Counted from the first letter of the stretch, positions 30,701-39,630 are shown. The stretch is 45,290 bases of DNA from an uncultured Clostridia bacterium (GCA_934754445.1 CAKVHZ010000009.1:1-45290); one strand, 5' to 3'. The notes: generated by a model from the sequence alone, not told the origin. Numbers and translations: made by a program.

Positions 30701-31807
30701 ATGATTAGTAAAGATTTTTTTCAAGCATTAGACGATTTTGAACGGGAAAGAAAAATTAGTAAAACCGAATTTATTAAAGCGCTAGAAACTGCATTAACTT
30801 CAGCTTATAAAAAAAATATTGGCGAAGCAAAACTTGCAAGTGTAAAATTAAATCCAGAAAAAAACACTATAAAAGTTTATAGTTATAAAGAAGTTAAAGA
30901 AGTTGTAGAAGACCCAGATAAAGAAATTAGTTTAGAAGATGCTAGACAAATAAAAAAATCATATAAAGTTGGTGATTTAGTAGAAACTGAAGAAACACCT
31001 AAAGATTTTGGTAGAATTGCTGCTCAAACTGCTAAACAAGTTGTAATGCAAAAACTAAGAGAATTAGAAAGAGATAGAATGATTAGCGAAATTGCCGAAA
31101 AAGAAGATGAAATTGTAACAGGTGTTGTTAGAAGAATTGAAGGCAAGAATGTTTTTGTTGAAATTGGCGGAAACAACCTAGAAGCATTAATGACTGAACA
31201 AGACCAAATTAAAGGCGAAAAATATTATATAAACAGCAAAATTAAAGTTTATGTTAAAAAGATTAAAGAAAATGAAACAAAATCGCCTATAGTTCAAGTT
31301 TCTCGTGCAAATACTGGTTTTGTTCGTAAACTTTTTGAATTAGAAGTTCCTGAAATTCAAAACGGAGAAGTTGAAATTAAATCTATTAGTCGAGAAGCAG
31401 GCGTTAGAACTAAAATTGCAGTTTACAGCGAAAACGAAAATGTAGATGCTGTTGGTGCTTGCGTTGGCAATAGGGGAATGAGAATAAATAGTATAGTTAA
31501 CGAATTAAATGGCGAAAAAGTTGATATTATCCTTTATAGCGATGACCCACTAGTTTATGTTGCTCGTGCTTTAAGCCCAGGCAAAGTAAATAGCGTAAGT
31601 TTTATTGATGAAAAAACAACTAGAGCAATCGTTCCAGATGATAAATTATCTTTAGCAATTGGTGCTGGTGGTGTAAATGTTCGTTTGGCTGCTAAACTTG
31701 TTGGTATGAAAATTGATGTTAAACCAGAAAGTAGCAAAGAAGAAAAACCAGTTATAAACACTTTTGATGATATTTCAACCGATTTAGATGATATGTTTAA
31801 GGATTAA
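30701..31807 (+). CDS. nusA: Transcription termination/antitermination factor NusA
   Basis: 368 residues, the short Firmicute form without the C-terminal acidic repeats of E. coli. There is an RNAP-binding N-terminal domain (to about 130), an S1 domain (about 135-200; VVRRIEGKNVFVEIG), and two KH domains (SREAGVRTKIAV, CVGNRGMRI and LAIGAGGVNVRLAAKL). AAAGGAG precedes the ATG. It regulates pausing and termination. Confidence 0.97.
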   Translation: MISKDFFQALDDFERERKISKTEFIKALETALTSAYKKNIGEAKLASVKLNPEKNTIKVYSYKEVKEVVEDPDKEISLEDARQIKKSYKVGDLVETEETPKDFGRIAAQTAKQVVMQKLRELERDRMISEIAEKEDEIVTGVVRRIEGKNVFVEIGGNNLEALMTEQDQIKGEKYYINSKIKVYVKKIKENETKSPIVQVSRANTGFVRKLFELEVPEIQNGEVEIKSISREAGVRTKIAVYSENENVDAVGACVGNRGMRINSIVNELNGEKVDIILYSDDPLVYVARALSPGKVNSVSFIDEKTTRAIVPDDKLSLAIGAGGVNVRLAAKLVGMKIDVKPESSKEEKPVINTFDDISTDLDDMFKD

Positions 31808-31808
31808 T

Positions 31809-32060
31809 ATGAAAAATATTAGAACCTGCATTGCTTGCAGAAATAAATTTGATAAAACAAAGAGTGATTTAATTAAAATAACAAAAACCCAAAATGATTT
31901 TATAATAGGTGCAAATAATATAACTTTTGGTAGAAGTGTTTATGTATGTAATAACAATGAATGTGTAAATAAAGTTATTAAAAATAAATTACTTTCTAAA
32001 GCATTTAAACAAAATATTAGTTTAGATGTTTATGAAAAACTTTCAAACTTTAAGGGGTAA
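31809..32060 (+). CDS. rnpM: RnpM/YlxR (DUF448)
   Basis: 83 residues. The signature RTCIACRNKFDK opens the protein, then FGRSVYVCNNNECVNKVIK. YlxR has been described as RnpM, an RNase P modulator. The ATG at 31809 (1 base after the nusA stop, with AAGGA upstream) is chosen over an in-frame start inside nusA because the RTCxxC motif should be about five residues from the N-terminus. The adjacent ylxQ (L7Ae-type) gene of Bacillus is absent. Confidence 0.93.
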   Translation: MKNIRTCIACRNKFDKTKSDLIKITKTQNDFIIGANNITFGRSVYVCNNNECVNKVIKNKLLSKAFKQNISLDVYEKLSNFKG

Positions 32061-34495
32061 TGATGATAAATAAAGAAGAAAACAAAATTGAAAATATTAA
32101 AACTCTTGAAAATATTTTGCAAAACAAAATTATTGATAAAAATATAGGCGAACTTCAAATTGCAAAAACCAGTTTGCAAGGTTTTTATAACAAACTTAGC
32201 GAAAAATTTAATTCTATTAAGGTTAAAAGCATAGAAGAAGCAAAGGAAAAAGAAAAGACCGAAAAAGAACGAGTAAAACAAGAACAACAAGCAAAAGTTT
32301 TAGAGCATAATAAGTTAAAACAACAACAAAATTTTAACGAAAATCGAACTTTTGTTAATAGATATAATGGGCAAAATCAAGGTCAAAACAAAAGAGAGTT
32401 TAATCCTAATAATAAATTTAGACAAGATAGACCATTTAATCCTAATTTTAAAGCAAATGGCGCTCGACCACCTTTTGATAGAAATGCAAAGCCTTTTGAT
32501 AAGAATAAAAAACCTATTCTTAGCAAAGTTTTTTCTGAGCCTATTATTAATTTAAAAGAAAAAGAAAGAGTTTTTAAAAATAAGAAAAAACCCGAAGAGA
32601 AGAAAGAAGAAAAGAAAGTTTTAAATAAAAAAGCACAATTTAAACTAAGTTTAATTAACGATGGTGTTGATGAAAATGAAAGTGTAAAATATAGACGAGT
32701 TAAAACTAAAAAAGAAAAAACGCAAGAACAAGTAATTACCGTTATTGATAAAGCCGTTATGGATAGTGAAATGATAACAGTTAAAGATTTAAGCGAAAAA
32801 ATTGGTAAACCAGTTGCTGAAATCGTTAAAAAATTATTTATACTAGGTATCATGAGCACTATTAATAGTAGTATAGACTTCGACACAGCATCATTAGTAT
32901 GTTCAGAACTTGGTGTTACTTTAGAGTATAAAAAACCAGAAAGTTTTGAAGAAAAATTATCTAAACAAATAGAAAATGATGAAGAAAAAGACTTGGTTAG
33001 AAGAGCACCAGTTGTAACAGTTATGGGTCACGTAGACCATGGTAAAACTTCACTTTTAGATGCTATTAGAAAAACTAATGTAATAAGTGGCGAAGCAGGT
33101 GGAATTACTCAACATATTGGTGCTTACACTGTTAAAGTTAACGACCAAATGATTACTTTTATTGATACTCCGGGACATGCTGCATTTGCTTCTATGAGAG
33201 AAAGGGGAGCAAATATTACCGATGTTGCAATATTAGTTGTTGCTGCTGATGATGGAATTATGCCTCAAACTTTAGAATCAATAAAATATATTAAAAATGC
33301 AGGAATTCCAATGGTTGTAGCAATAAATAAAATTGATAAACCAACTGCAAATGTAGAAAAAGTTAAGCAACAATTAGCCGACCACGATGTTTTAAGTGAA
33401 GAATGGGGTGGCGATACCATTATGGTGCCAATATCTGCCAAATCAAATATAAATATCGACAAACTACTTGAAATGGTATTATTGCAAGCTGAAGTGTTAG
33501 ATTTAAAGGCAAACCCTAATAGAAATGCAACAGGAACAGTTATTGAAGCAAAACTAGATAAAGGTAAAGGTCCTATGGCAACAGTTTTAGTTCAAAATGG
33601 AACTTTAAAGGTTGGAGATACTGTAGTTTGTGGTTTAGCTGTTGGTAGAATTAGAGCCATGATAGATGAAAAAGGTAAAAACATAAAATCAGCTGGTCCT
33701 AGTGTTCCAGTTTCAATTTTAGGTTTAGATGAAGTTCCTGAGGCGGGCGATAATGCTTATGTTGTAGATGAGAAATTATCTAAACAAATAATAAGTGAAA
33801 GAAAAACTAAATTAAAACGAGAAAGAGTTACAAATTCTAGTGGAATGAGTGCTGAAGATTTATTTAGTAAAGCTGAAGATAACATGAAAAAACAATTGAA
33901 TGTTATTGTTAAAGCCGATGTTCAAGGTTCAAGCGAAGCCTTAAAACAAAGTATTAATGAAATTATAAGCGATGAGGTTAAAGTTAATGTAATTTCTAAT
34001 GGTGTTGGTATTGTTAATGAAACTGATGTTATTTTAGCGAAAACTACTAATTCTGTAATTATTTGTTTTAATAATAAAGTTGATAACAAGGCTAAAGACC
34101 TAATTGATAGAGAAAAAGTTGAAATTTATTATTCAAAAATTATTTACGATGTAATTGATTTCTTGACTGATAGAATGAAATCTATGTTCACACCTAAGTT
34201 TAAAGAAACATATTCTGGTAAAGCTGAAGTTCGTGCTGTATACAAAATTACAAATGTTGGTATAATTGCTGGTAGTTATGTTTTAGATGGTAAAATTTCT
34301 CGTGGAAATAAATGTAAAGTTTATAGAAATAATGAAGAATTAGGCGAATATAACCTAGAAAGTTTAAAAATCGTTAAAGACGATGTTAAAGAAGCAGGAA
34401 AAGGCTTTGAATGTGGTATAAAACTAGAGGGATTTAGTGATATTCAAGTTGGCGATATTATAGAAGCATATAATTTAGAAAAAATTGTGTTTTAG
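32060..34495 (+). CDS. infB: Translation initiation factor IF-2
   Basis: 811 residues. The N-terminal ~250 residues are low complexity, rich in Lys, Asn, Gln and Arg. IF2N-type helical segment: TVKDLSEKIGKPVAEIVKKL. The G domain has GHVDHGKTS, DTPGHAAF and NKID, followed by domains II-IV. It brings fMet-tRNA to the 30S P site. Its ATG overlaps the stop of rnpM by one base (TAATG), with GGGG upstream. An IF-2 able to bind initiator tRNA without a Shine-Dalgarno is relevant to the leaderless genes predicted in this window. Confidence 0.97.
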   Translation: MMINKEENKIENIKTLENILQNKIIDKNIGELQIAKTSLQGFYNKLSEKFNSIKVKSIEEAKEKEKTEKERVKQEQQAKVLEHNKLKQQQNFNENRTFVNRYNGQNQGQNKREFNPNNKFRQDRPFNPNFKANGARPPFDRNAKPFDKNKKPILSKVFSEPIINLKEKERVFKNKKKPEEKKEEKKVLNKKAQFKLSLINDGVDENESVKYRRVKTKKEKTQEQVITVIDKAVMDSEMITVKDLSEKIGKPVAEIVKKLFILGIMSTINSSIDFDTASLVCSELGVTLEYKKPESFEEKLSKQIENDEEKDLVRRAPVVTVMGHVDHGKTSLLDAIRKTNVISGEAGGITQHIGAYTVKVNDQMITFIDTPGHAAFASMRERGANITDVAILVVAADDGIMPQTLESIKYIKNAGIPMVVAINKIDKPTANVEKVKQQLADHDVLSEEWGGDTIMVPISAKSNINIDKLLEMVLLQAEVLDLKANPNRNATGTVIEAKLDKGKGPMATVLVQNGTLKVGDTVVCGLAVGRIRAMIDEKGKNIKSAGPSVPVSILGLDEVPEAGDNAYVVDEKLSKQIISERKTKLKRERVTNSSGMSAEDLFSKAEDNMKKQLNVIVKADVQGSSEALKQSINEIISDEVKVNVISNGVGIVNETDVILAKTTNSVIICFNNKVDNKAKDLIDREKVEIYYSKIIYDVIDFLTDRMKSMFTPKFKETYSGKAEVRAVYKITNVGIIAGSYVLDGKISRGNKCKVYRNNEELGEYNLESLKIVKDDVKEAGKGFECGIKLEGFSDIQVGDIIEAYNLEKIVF

Positions 34496-34504
34496 GAGTT
34501 AAGT

Positions 34505-34864
34505 ATGGCAAACAATAGAATTTTAAAAATTAATAGTGAAATAAAAAGAGAACTTTCTAGTATTATAGCATATAAATTAAAAGACCCAAGATTAGAAGGT
34601 GTATTTGTTACTATTTTAGATGTTGATACAACTAATGAATTAAGTTATTCTAAAATAAAAATCAGTGTTTTCCCAGAAGATAAAAAGCAACAGACTTTTA
34701 ATATTATTAAAAATAGCATACCTTTTTTAAGAAGGGAAATTGCTAAAAATGTTAAACTAAGAGTTACTCCAGAATTAATTTTTAGCCTAGATGATGGCAT
34801 AAATTACGAACAACGAATTACACAGTTATTAGAAGGGAATAAAAAAGATGGAGAAAAGAATTAA
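34505..34864 (+). CDS. rbfA: Ribosome-binding factor A
   Basis: 119 residues, standard. It opens with RILKINSEIKRELSSII, has LKDPRLEGVFVTILDV (the KH-like core) and ends in FSLDDGINYEQRITQLL. It is a 30S assembly factor. AGGAG precedes the ATG. It overlaps nrnA by 17 bases. ylxP is missing between infB and rbfA compared with Bacillus. Confidence 0.95.
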   Translation: MANNRILKINSEIKRELSSIIAYKLKDPRLEGVFVTILDVDTTNELSYSKIKISVFPEDKKQQTFNIIKNSIPFLRREIAKNVKLRVTPELIFSLDDGINYEQRITQLLEGNKKDGEKN

Positions 34865-35801
34865 AGATTTAATTGATAATTCTAAAGATATTGCTGTATT
34901 TTTCCATATCAACCCAGATGGAGATGCAATAGGTTCGGCTCTTAGCATTAAATATGCTTTAATGCAATTAAATAAAAATGTAACTATTTTTTCAGAATAT
35001 AAACTACCTAAAAACCTACAATTTTTGTTAGATGAAAACGATGTTTGTTATGAAGTAACAAATAAAAAATTCGACTTAGCAATAGTCGTAGACTGTAATG
35101 AACCTAAAAGAGTAGGGAAAATGGAACCTGTTTTAAACAATTGCAAGAATATTTTAAATATAGACCACCATATAGAGAGCAATTATTTTAAAGAGTATAG
35201 AATCATTGATAGTAAGGCAAGTTCCACTTGTGAAATGTTATATTACTTTTTAAAAGAGTTAAATGTGGAGTTTTCTAAAAAAATCTGTTTAGCACTATAT
35301 GTTGGTTTGGCTTGTGATAGTGGTTGTTTTATGTTTAATATAACTCAAAAACTACATTATATTGCTAACGAATTAGTAAAAAATATTGATGATGTTGAAG
35401 ATATAAACTATAACCTATTTCGAGTAAAAAGTTTTAATGAAGTAAAACTTTATGGCGAAGCAATAAAAAAACTAGAAGTTTGTTTAAATGGTCATCTTGC
35501 TATAACTGATGTTACGCTAAAAGATTTTGAAAAAACTAATACGGGACTTGAAAATACAACTGAATTAGTTTTTATGCTTTCGGGCTTAGAAAATGTAGAT
35601 ATAATTTGTGTGATGAGCGAAGAAAAAGCAGGAACATACAAAGTGTCGTTTAGAAGTAAAAAAATTGATGTTGGTGCTTTAGCATCACTTTTTGGTGGTG
35701 GTGGACATAGTTTAGCATCAGGTTGCAAAATTTATGGCACAAGAAACACTGTTAAACAAAAAATTATAAATAAGGTTAAAGAGTATTTATGCATGGAATA
35801 A
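34848..35801 (+). CDS. nrnA: DHH-family nanoRNase/pAp phosphatase NrnA
   Basis: 317 residues. DHH motifs: FFHINPDGDAIGSAL near the start, VVDCNEP, IDHHIESN and the C-terminal DHHA1 motif FGGGGHSLASGCKI. It degrades short oligoribonucleotides and pAp. The start lies inside the end of rbfA and is preceded by a GAAGGG-type site. rbfA-nrnA-truB is a common Clostridia order. It overlaps truB by 13 bases. Confidence 0.93.
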   Translation: MEKRIKDLIDNSKDIAVFFHINPDGDAIGSALSIKYALMQLNKNVTIFSEYKLPKNLQFLLDENDVCYEVTNKKFDLAIVVDCNEPKRVGKMEPVLNNCKNILNIDHHIESNYFKEYRIIDSKASSTCEMLYYFLKELNVEFSKKICLALYVGLACDSGCFMFNITQKLHYIANELVKNIDDVEDINYNLFRVKSFNEVKLYGEAIKKLEVCLNGHLAITDVTLKDFEKTNTGLENTTELVFMLSGLENVDIICVMSEEKAGTYKVSFRSKKIDVGALASLFGGGGHSLASGCKIYGTRNTVKQKIINKVKEYLCME

Positions 35802-36646
35802 TCAATGTTTATAAACCTTGTGGCATGAGTAGTAATTATTGCTTAACACTTTTGAAAAAACAATTAAACATAAAAAAAGTGGGGCATTTAGGAACATTAG
35901 ACCCCTTAGCCTGTGGCGTATTGCCAGTTATGGTCAATAAAGGCACAAAACTATTTGATTATTACTTAAATAAAGACAAAGTTTATAGGGCAATATTTAC
36001 TTTTGGAAAAGAAACTGACACTTTAGATAGTGAAGGGATTATAATTAAACAAAATAGTAATCTTCCAACAAAAACCGATATCGAAAATAGTTTAAGTAAT
36101 CTTGTTGGTGAAATAGACCAAATTCCACCAATATTTAGTGCTAAAAATGTTAATGGCGAAAGAGCATATAATTTAGCGCGCCAAGGAAAAAATGTTGAAT
36201 TAAAGCCTAAAAAAGTAAAAATTTATTATATAGGCTTGATTAAACAAATAGATGAAACAAGTTTTTTGTTTGAAATTAAATGTTCAAGCGGAACATATAT
36301 AAGGTCTATTGCTAGAGATTTAGGTAATTTGGTTAATTCTTGTGCTTATATGAGTGCGTTAATAAGGGTAGATAGCGGAAATTTTAATATTTTAAAATCA
36401 ACTTATATTAAAGATTTGACAAATATTAATGTAAATGATAAACTAATTAAGTTGGAAGATTTGTTTGAAGATAAGGAAAAGATAAATTTAGAAAAAAAAT
36501 ATTTTAAACAAATTTCTAATGGGGTTAATGTTAGTATTAACCATGAAAATTCACAAAATGTTATAGTGTTTTGTGATAATAAATTAATAGGAATTGGCGA
36601 TATTTTGAATAACAATTTAAAAATTAAAACCAATTTACAAACTTAG
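35789..36646 (+). CDS. truB: tRNA pseudouridine-55 synthase
   Basis: 285 residues. It opens with GIINVYKPCGMSS, and the catalytic Asp38 lies in HLGTLDPLACGVLPV. IPPIFSAKNVNGERAYNLAR and the SSGTYIRSIARDLG block follow. It makes Psi55 in the T-loop of tRNA, complementing TrmFO at U54. ribF/ribC, often next, is absent; a TIM-barrel endonuclease-like gene follows after 6 bases. Confidence 0.95.
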   Translation: MHGIINVYKPCGMSSNYCLTLLKKQLNIKKVGHLGTLDPLACGVLPVMVNKGTKLFDYYLNKDKVYRAIFTFGKETDTLDSEGIIIKQNSNLPTKTDIENSLSNLVGEIDQIPPIFSAKNVNGERAYNLARQGKNVELKPKKVKIYYIGLIKQIDETSFLFEIKCSSGTYIRSIARDLGNLVNSCAYMSALIRVDSGNFNILKSTYIKDLTNINVNDKLIKLEDLFEDKEKINLEKKYFKQISNGVNVSINHENSQNVIVFCDNKLIGIGDILNNNLKIKTNLQT

Positions 36647-36652
36647 GAGATT

Positions 36653-37498
36653 ATGGTAAAATTCGGGCCGTCTGGTAATGATATAAGTTTTTATGAAGAA
36701 GGTTATTCTAAAACAATAGATGCGTTTAAATGGGTCAAAAACAAAGGGCTTGACCTGTTTGAATATTCGCTAGGTAATGGCATTACTTTAAAAATGGAAA
36801 CCGCTGAAAAATTAGGGCTAGAAGCGGAGAAAAACGGCATTGAAGTGAGTATTCACGCACCTTATTTTATCAATTTTGCAAATCCTAGTTTAGAATCTAG
36901 ACAAAAATCTATTAATTATTGCGTTAATAGTTTAAAATTATTAAATGCTTTTAAGGGTAAAAAGTGTGTTGTTCATAGTGGTTCGCAACTAAAACAACAA
37001 CGAGATGAAGCGTTAAAAGTATTGTATGAAGGCTATGATGCACTACTTAGTGAAGTTTATAAACAAAACTTAAATAACTTTTATATTTGCCCAGAAACTA
37101 TGGGGAAATATACTCAAATTGGTAGTTATAAAGAAATTATAGATTTATGCACGTTAGATAAATGTTTGATTCCAACACTTGATTTCGGTCATATAAACTG
37201 TGTTTTGCAAGGTGGATTAAAAACCGAAGATGATTTTAAAAAGATTATAGATTATAGTATGGAAAAATTGGGTAGATTTAAAACTGAAAATCTACACATT
37301 CACTTTTCTAAAATAGAATATAGTGAAAAAGGTGAGTTAAAACATTTAGATTATAGTGATAATCAGTATGGACCTAATTTTGAGCCTTTAGCAAAGGTTT
37401 TAAAAGAGTATAATCTAAACGCAACAGTTATTTGTGAGTCTAAGGGGAAAATGGCAACAGATGCCCTTATACTTAAAAATATATATCAAAATATTTAA
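36653..37498 (+). CDS. Endonuclease IV-like TIM-barrel protein
   Basis: 281 residues, the length of Nfo. Matching metal-site blocks are SIHAPYFINFANP, CVVHSGSQ, ICPETMGK, TLDFGHINC, and LHIHFSKIEYSEKGELKHLDY, the order of His/Glu/Asp ligands in the endonuclease IV (AP endonuclease) family. This is a Clostridia-type TIM-barrel relative; true AP endonuclease activity is likely but not certain. TTAGGAG before the start ATG. It sits between truB and efp, in the same direction. Confidence 0.8.
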   Translation: MVKFGPSGNDISFYEEGYSKTIDAFKWVKNKGLDLFEYSLGNGITLKMETAEKLGLEAEKNGIEVSIHAPYFINFANPSLESRQKSINYCVNSLKLLNAFKGKKCVVHSGSQLKQQRDEALKVLYEGYDALLSEVYKQNLNNFYICPETMGKYTQIGSYKEIIDLCTLDKCLIPTLDFGHINCVLQGGLKTEDDFKKIIDYSMEKLGRFKTENLHIHFSKIEYSEKGELKHLDYSDNQYGPNFEPLAKVLKEYNLNATVICESKGKMATDALILKNIYQNI

Positions 37499-37512
37499 AA
37501 GGAGATAAAATT

Positions 37513-38067
37513 ATGTTAACAGCAGATGTTAGAGTAGGAACAACTTTTGAAATGGAGGGTAAAATTTATACTGCAGTTGAATGGCAACATGTTTGTCAAC
37601 CAAGATTAGCAGCATTTATTCGTGGAAGAATTAAAAACATTGAAACTGGTCAAGTAATTGAAAGAAACTTTAAAACAAACGAAAAAGTAGAAGCTGTTCA
37701 AGTTGAAAGAAAAGATATGCAATATCTTTATAATGATGGCGAAATCTATTATTTTATGGACCCAGAAACTTATGAACAAATTCCTGTAAATGCAAAAGAT
37801 TGTGATAAAATTCTTGATTACTTAATGGACGGATTAATGTGCACTGTTTCTACAGCAAATGGCAAATTAATTTCTGTTGAACCTCCACTATTTGTTGAAC
37901 TTGAAATTGTTGAATGTGACCCAGCGGTTGCAGGAAATACAGCAACAAGTGCATCAAAAATGGCTAAAGTTGAAACAGGAAAAGAATTAAGAGTTCCATT
38001 ATTTGTTAATAATCACGACAGAATTAGAATTGACACAAGAACTGGCGAATATATGGAAAGAGTATAA
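37513..38067 (+). CDS. efp: Elongation factor P with Arg-type modification loop
   Basis: 184 residues, three beta domains, with the C-terminal RIRIDTRTGEYMERV ending normal for EF-P. The loop that carries the modified Lys in other EF-Ps reads HVCQPRLAAFIR (26-37) instead of the usual KPGKG type; Arg31 sits at the position of E. coli Lys34. Lysylation or 5-aminopentanol attachment at a Lys is therefore impossible. EF-P rescues ribosomes stalled at polyproline. AAAGGAG precedes the ATG. A strong terminator follows. Confidence 0.95.
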   Translation: MLTADVRVGTTFEMEGKIYTAVEWQHVCQPRLAAFIRGRIKNIETGQVIERNFKTNEKVEAVQVERKDMQYLYNDGEIYYFMDPETYEQIPVNAKDCDKILDYLMDGLMCTVSTANGKLISVEPPLFVELEIVECDPAVAGNTATSASKMAKVETGKELRVPLFVNNHDRIRIDTRTGEYMERV

Positions 38068-38091
38068 AATCAATTATTAAAAAAAATGTTT

Positions 38092-38125
38092 AAAACACAA
38101 GAAAAATGTAGTCTTGTGTTTTTTT
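38092..38125 (+). terminator. Intrinsic terminator after efp
   Basis: A perfect 11-bp stem (38092-38102 with 38112-38122), a nine-base loop and a T tract. Confidence 0.9.
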
Positions 38126-38136
38126 ATTTGCATTTT

Positions 38137-38165
38137 GCATATTACTCAAATTTAATAAATATGTT
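38137..38165 (+). promoter_or_regulatory. Candidate sigma-E sporulation promoter of the spoIIIA operon
   Basis: GCATATT (38137-38143) fits the Bacillus sigma-E -35 consensus KMATATT at all seven positions; after 14 bases comes AATATGTT (38158-38165), 5 of 8 to CATACAHT. No good sigma-A promoter is seen. The leader would be ~15 bases with AAAGGAG. spoIIIA operons are known mother-cell sigma-E targets. Confidence 0.55.
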
Positions 38166-38186
38166 TATATAAATAAAGGAGTAAAT

Positions 38187-39101
38187 ATGTTAGAAAAACT
38201 ATTTCCGACTGAAATTTATGAAGCATTAAAAAACAATGTTAAATTTAATTATTTATATGAAATTCGGCTTAGAATAGATAAACCAATAACAATAAATTAT
38301 GCAAATAAGTTTTACTTTTTAGGTATTGAGAGTTTAACAAATGATGAAGATGAAGCAATAATGTGTAATAAAAATTTAATTGATAGTGTTATTTTAAAAG
38401 CAAGTAATTATTCTATTTATGCGGTAAATGAAGACATAAAAAAGGGGTTTATAACTTTAAATGGTGGAATAAGATTAGGAATTTGTGGCGAAGTTGTAAC
38501 TGAAAATGGTTATATAAAAACGATGAAAGATTTTAGTAGTATTAATTTAAGATTTCCGCATGAAGTAAGAAATTGTAGTTTAAATGCTTTAAATTATTTA
38601 ACCGAAAATGGACAAGTTTTGAATACTTTAATTGTTTCAGCCCCTTGTGGCGGGAAAACGACCTTTATAAGAGATATTTGCTATCAACTAGGCCAAAAAA
38701 ATTTTCCACTAAATGTGTTAATTTTAGACGAAAGAAATGAAATAAGTGCCTCAATTAAAGGTGTCCCAACAATGAATATAGGTAAATTTAGTGATGTTTT
38801 GTTATACAGCAATAAAAAAATAGGCTTTGAAAATGGAATAAGAAGTATGTCACCTAATTTAATTGTTGCCGATGAAATAGGAAATAGAGAAGATATAGAG
38901 AGTTTAATTTATGCATCAAATTCGGGTGTAAATATAATAGCAAGTGCTCATGCAAAAGATATAATTGAATTAAAGGAAAAATATTTATTTAACGAAATAT
39001 TAAATAAAAAAATATTTAAAAGGTTTGTGGTTTTAAGTCAAAAAAATGGTGCTGGAACGATTGAAGGAATATTTGACGATAACTTTATTAGGCTTGTATG
39101 A
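38187..39101 (+). CDS. spoIIIAA: Stage III sporulation protein AA (ATPase)
   Basis: 304 residues, normal. The secretion-ATPase-like domain has VSAPCGGKTTF (150-160; the first Gly of the P-loop is replaced by Ser151), NVLILDERNEIS (176-187) and VADEIGNREDIE, and ends with an SAHAKDI segment. It powers or assembles the mother cell-forespore SpoIIIA-SpoIIQ channel. AAAGGAG precedes the ATG. The stop TGA overlaps the spoIIIAB ATG by four bases. Confidence 0.95.
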   Translation: MLEKLFPTEIYEALKNNVKFNYLYEIRLRIDKPITINYANKFYFLGIESLTNDEDEAIMCNKNLIDSVILKASNYSIYAVNEDIKKGFITLNGGIRLGICGEVVTENGYIKTMKDFSSINLRFPHEVRNCSLNALNYLTENGQVLNTLIVSAPCGGKTTFIRDICYQLGQKNFPLNVLILDERNEISASIKGVPTMNIGKFSDVLLYSNKKIGFENGIRSMSPNLIVADEIGNREDIESLIYASNSGVNIIASAHAKDIIELKEKYLFNEILNKKIFKRFVVLSQKNGAGTIEGIFDDNFIRLV

Positions 39102-39568
39102 AATTAATGATTTTAGGGCTAATTTTTGGCTCAATTAGTTGTTTGGGGTATTTGTTTGGAACAAAATATAAAGAAAAAGTTAAATTTTACACTGAATTTT
39201 ATAACTTAATTGTTTACATAAAAAATCAAATAGGGTTTTTTAAAACAGATATTATTCAAATTTTAGAAAGTTTTTCTACTAAAAATAAAAATATTTTGCT
39301 TTTAATAGAGAATTATAAAAACTATTTATTAACTGGTCAAATACAAAATCTTAATATTTTAACAAAGCAAGAAAATGAAGAAATTTATACTTTTTTGAAA
39401 GGTGTTGGTGCAAATGATTGTTTTACTCAAAATGACTTTTTAGAGAAATATATTTCTAATTTTAAAGAAAAGTTAAATGAAGCAAAAAATTTGAATTTAA
39501 AATATGGGGTTTTATATAAAAAATTAGGGGTATTACTAGCAATTTTTGTGTGCATTGTGATTGCATAG
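39098..39568 (+). CDS. spoIIIAB: Stage III sporulation protein AB
   Basis: 156 residues. A first hydrophobic helix (LMILGLIFGSISCLGYLFG) is followed by a helical domain similar to type II secretion F proteins, and a C-terminal hydrophobic helix (LGVLLAIFVCIVIA). It overlaps spoIIIAA by four bases (ATGA). Its stop codon lies inside the 54-base palindrome before spoIIIAC. Confidence 0.9.
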   Translation: MKLMILGLIFGSISCLGYLFGTKYKEKVKFYTEFYNLIVYIKNQIGFFKTDIIQILESFSTKNKNILLLIENYKNYLLTGQIQNLNILTKQENEEIYTFLKGVGANDCFTQNDFLEKYISNFKEKLNEAKNLNLKYGVLYKKLGVLLAIFVCIVIA

Positions 39569-39614
39569 TATATTGCACAGTATTATGCATAGCACTATGC
39601 AATATACTGTGCAA
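39561..39614 (+). repeat. 54-nt near-perfect palindrome between spoIIIAB and spoIIIAC
   Basis: The arms 39561-39586 and 39589-39614 pair along almost the whole length, with mismatches only at 78/97 and 82/93 of the 39500 block and two G-U pairs. The outer 16 bp are continuous. An alternative fold uses 39574-39584 with 39604-39614, so two mutually exclusive hairpins exist. It includes the spoIIIAB stop and ends two bases before the spoIIIAC ribosome-binding site. No T tract follows. Confidence 0.9.
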
Positions 39615-39630
39615 ATAGGAGATGTATGGG

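Noticed and set aside
39622..39630. Upstream ATG for spoIIIAC
   Set aside because: It directly touches the AGGAG; the next in-frame ATG has ideal spacing and gives the usual 65-residue protein.
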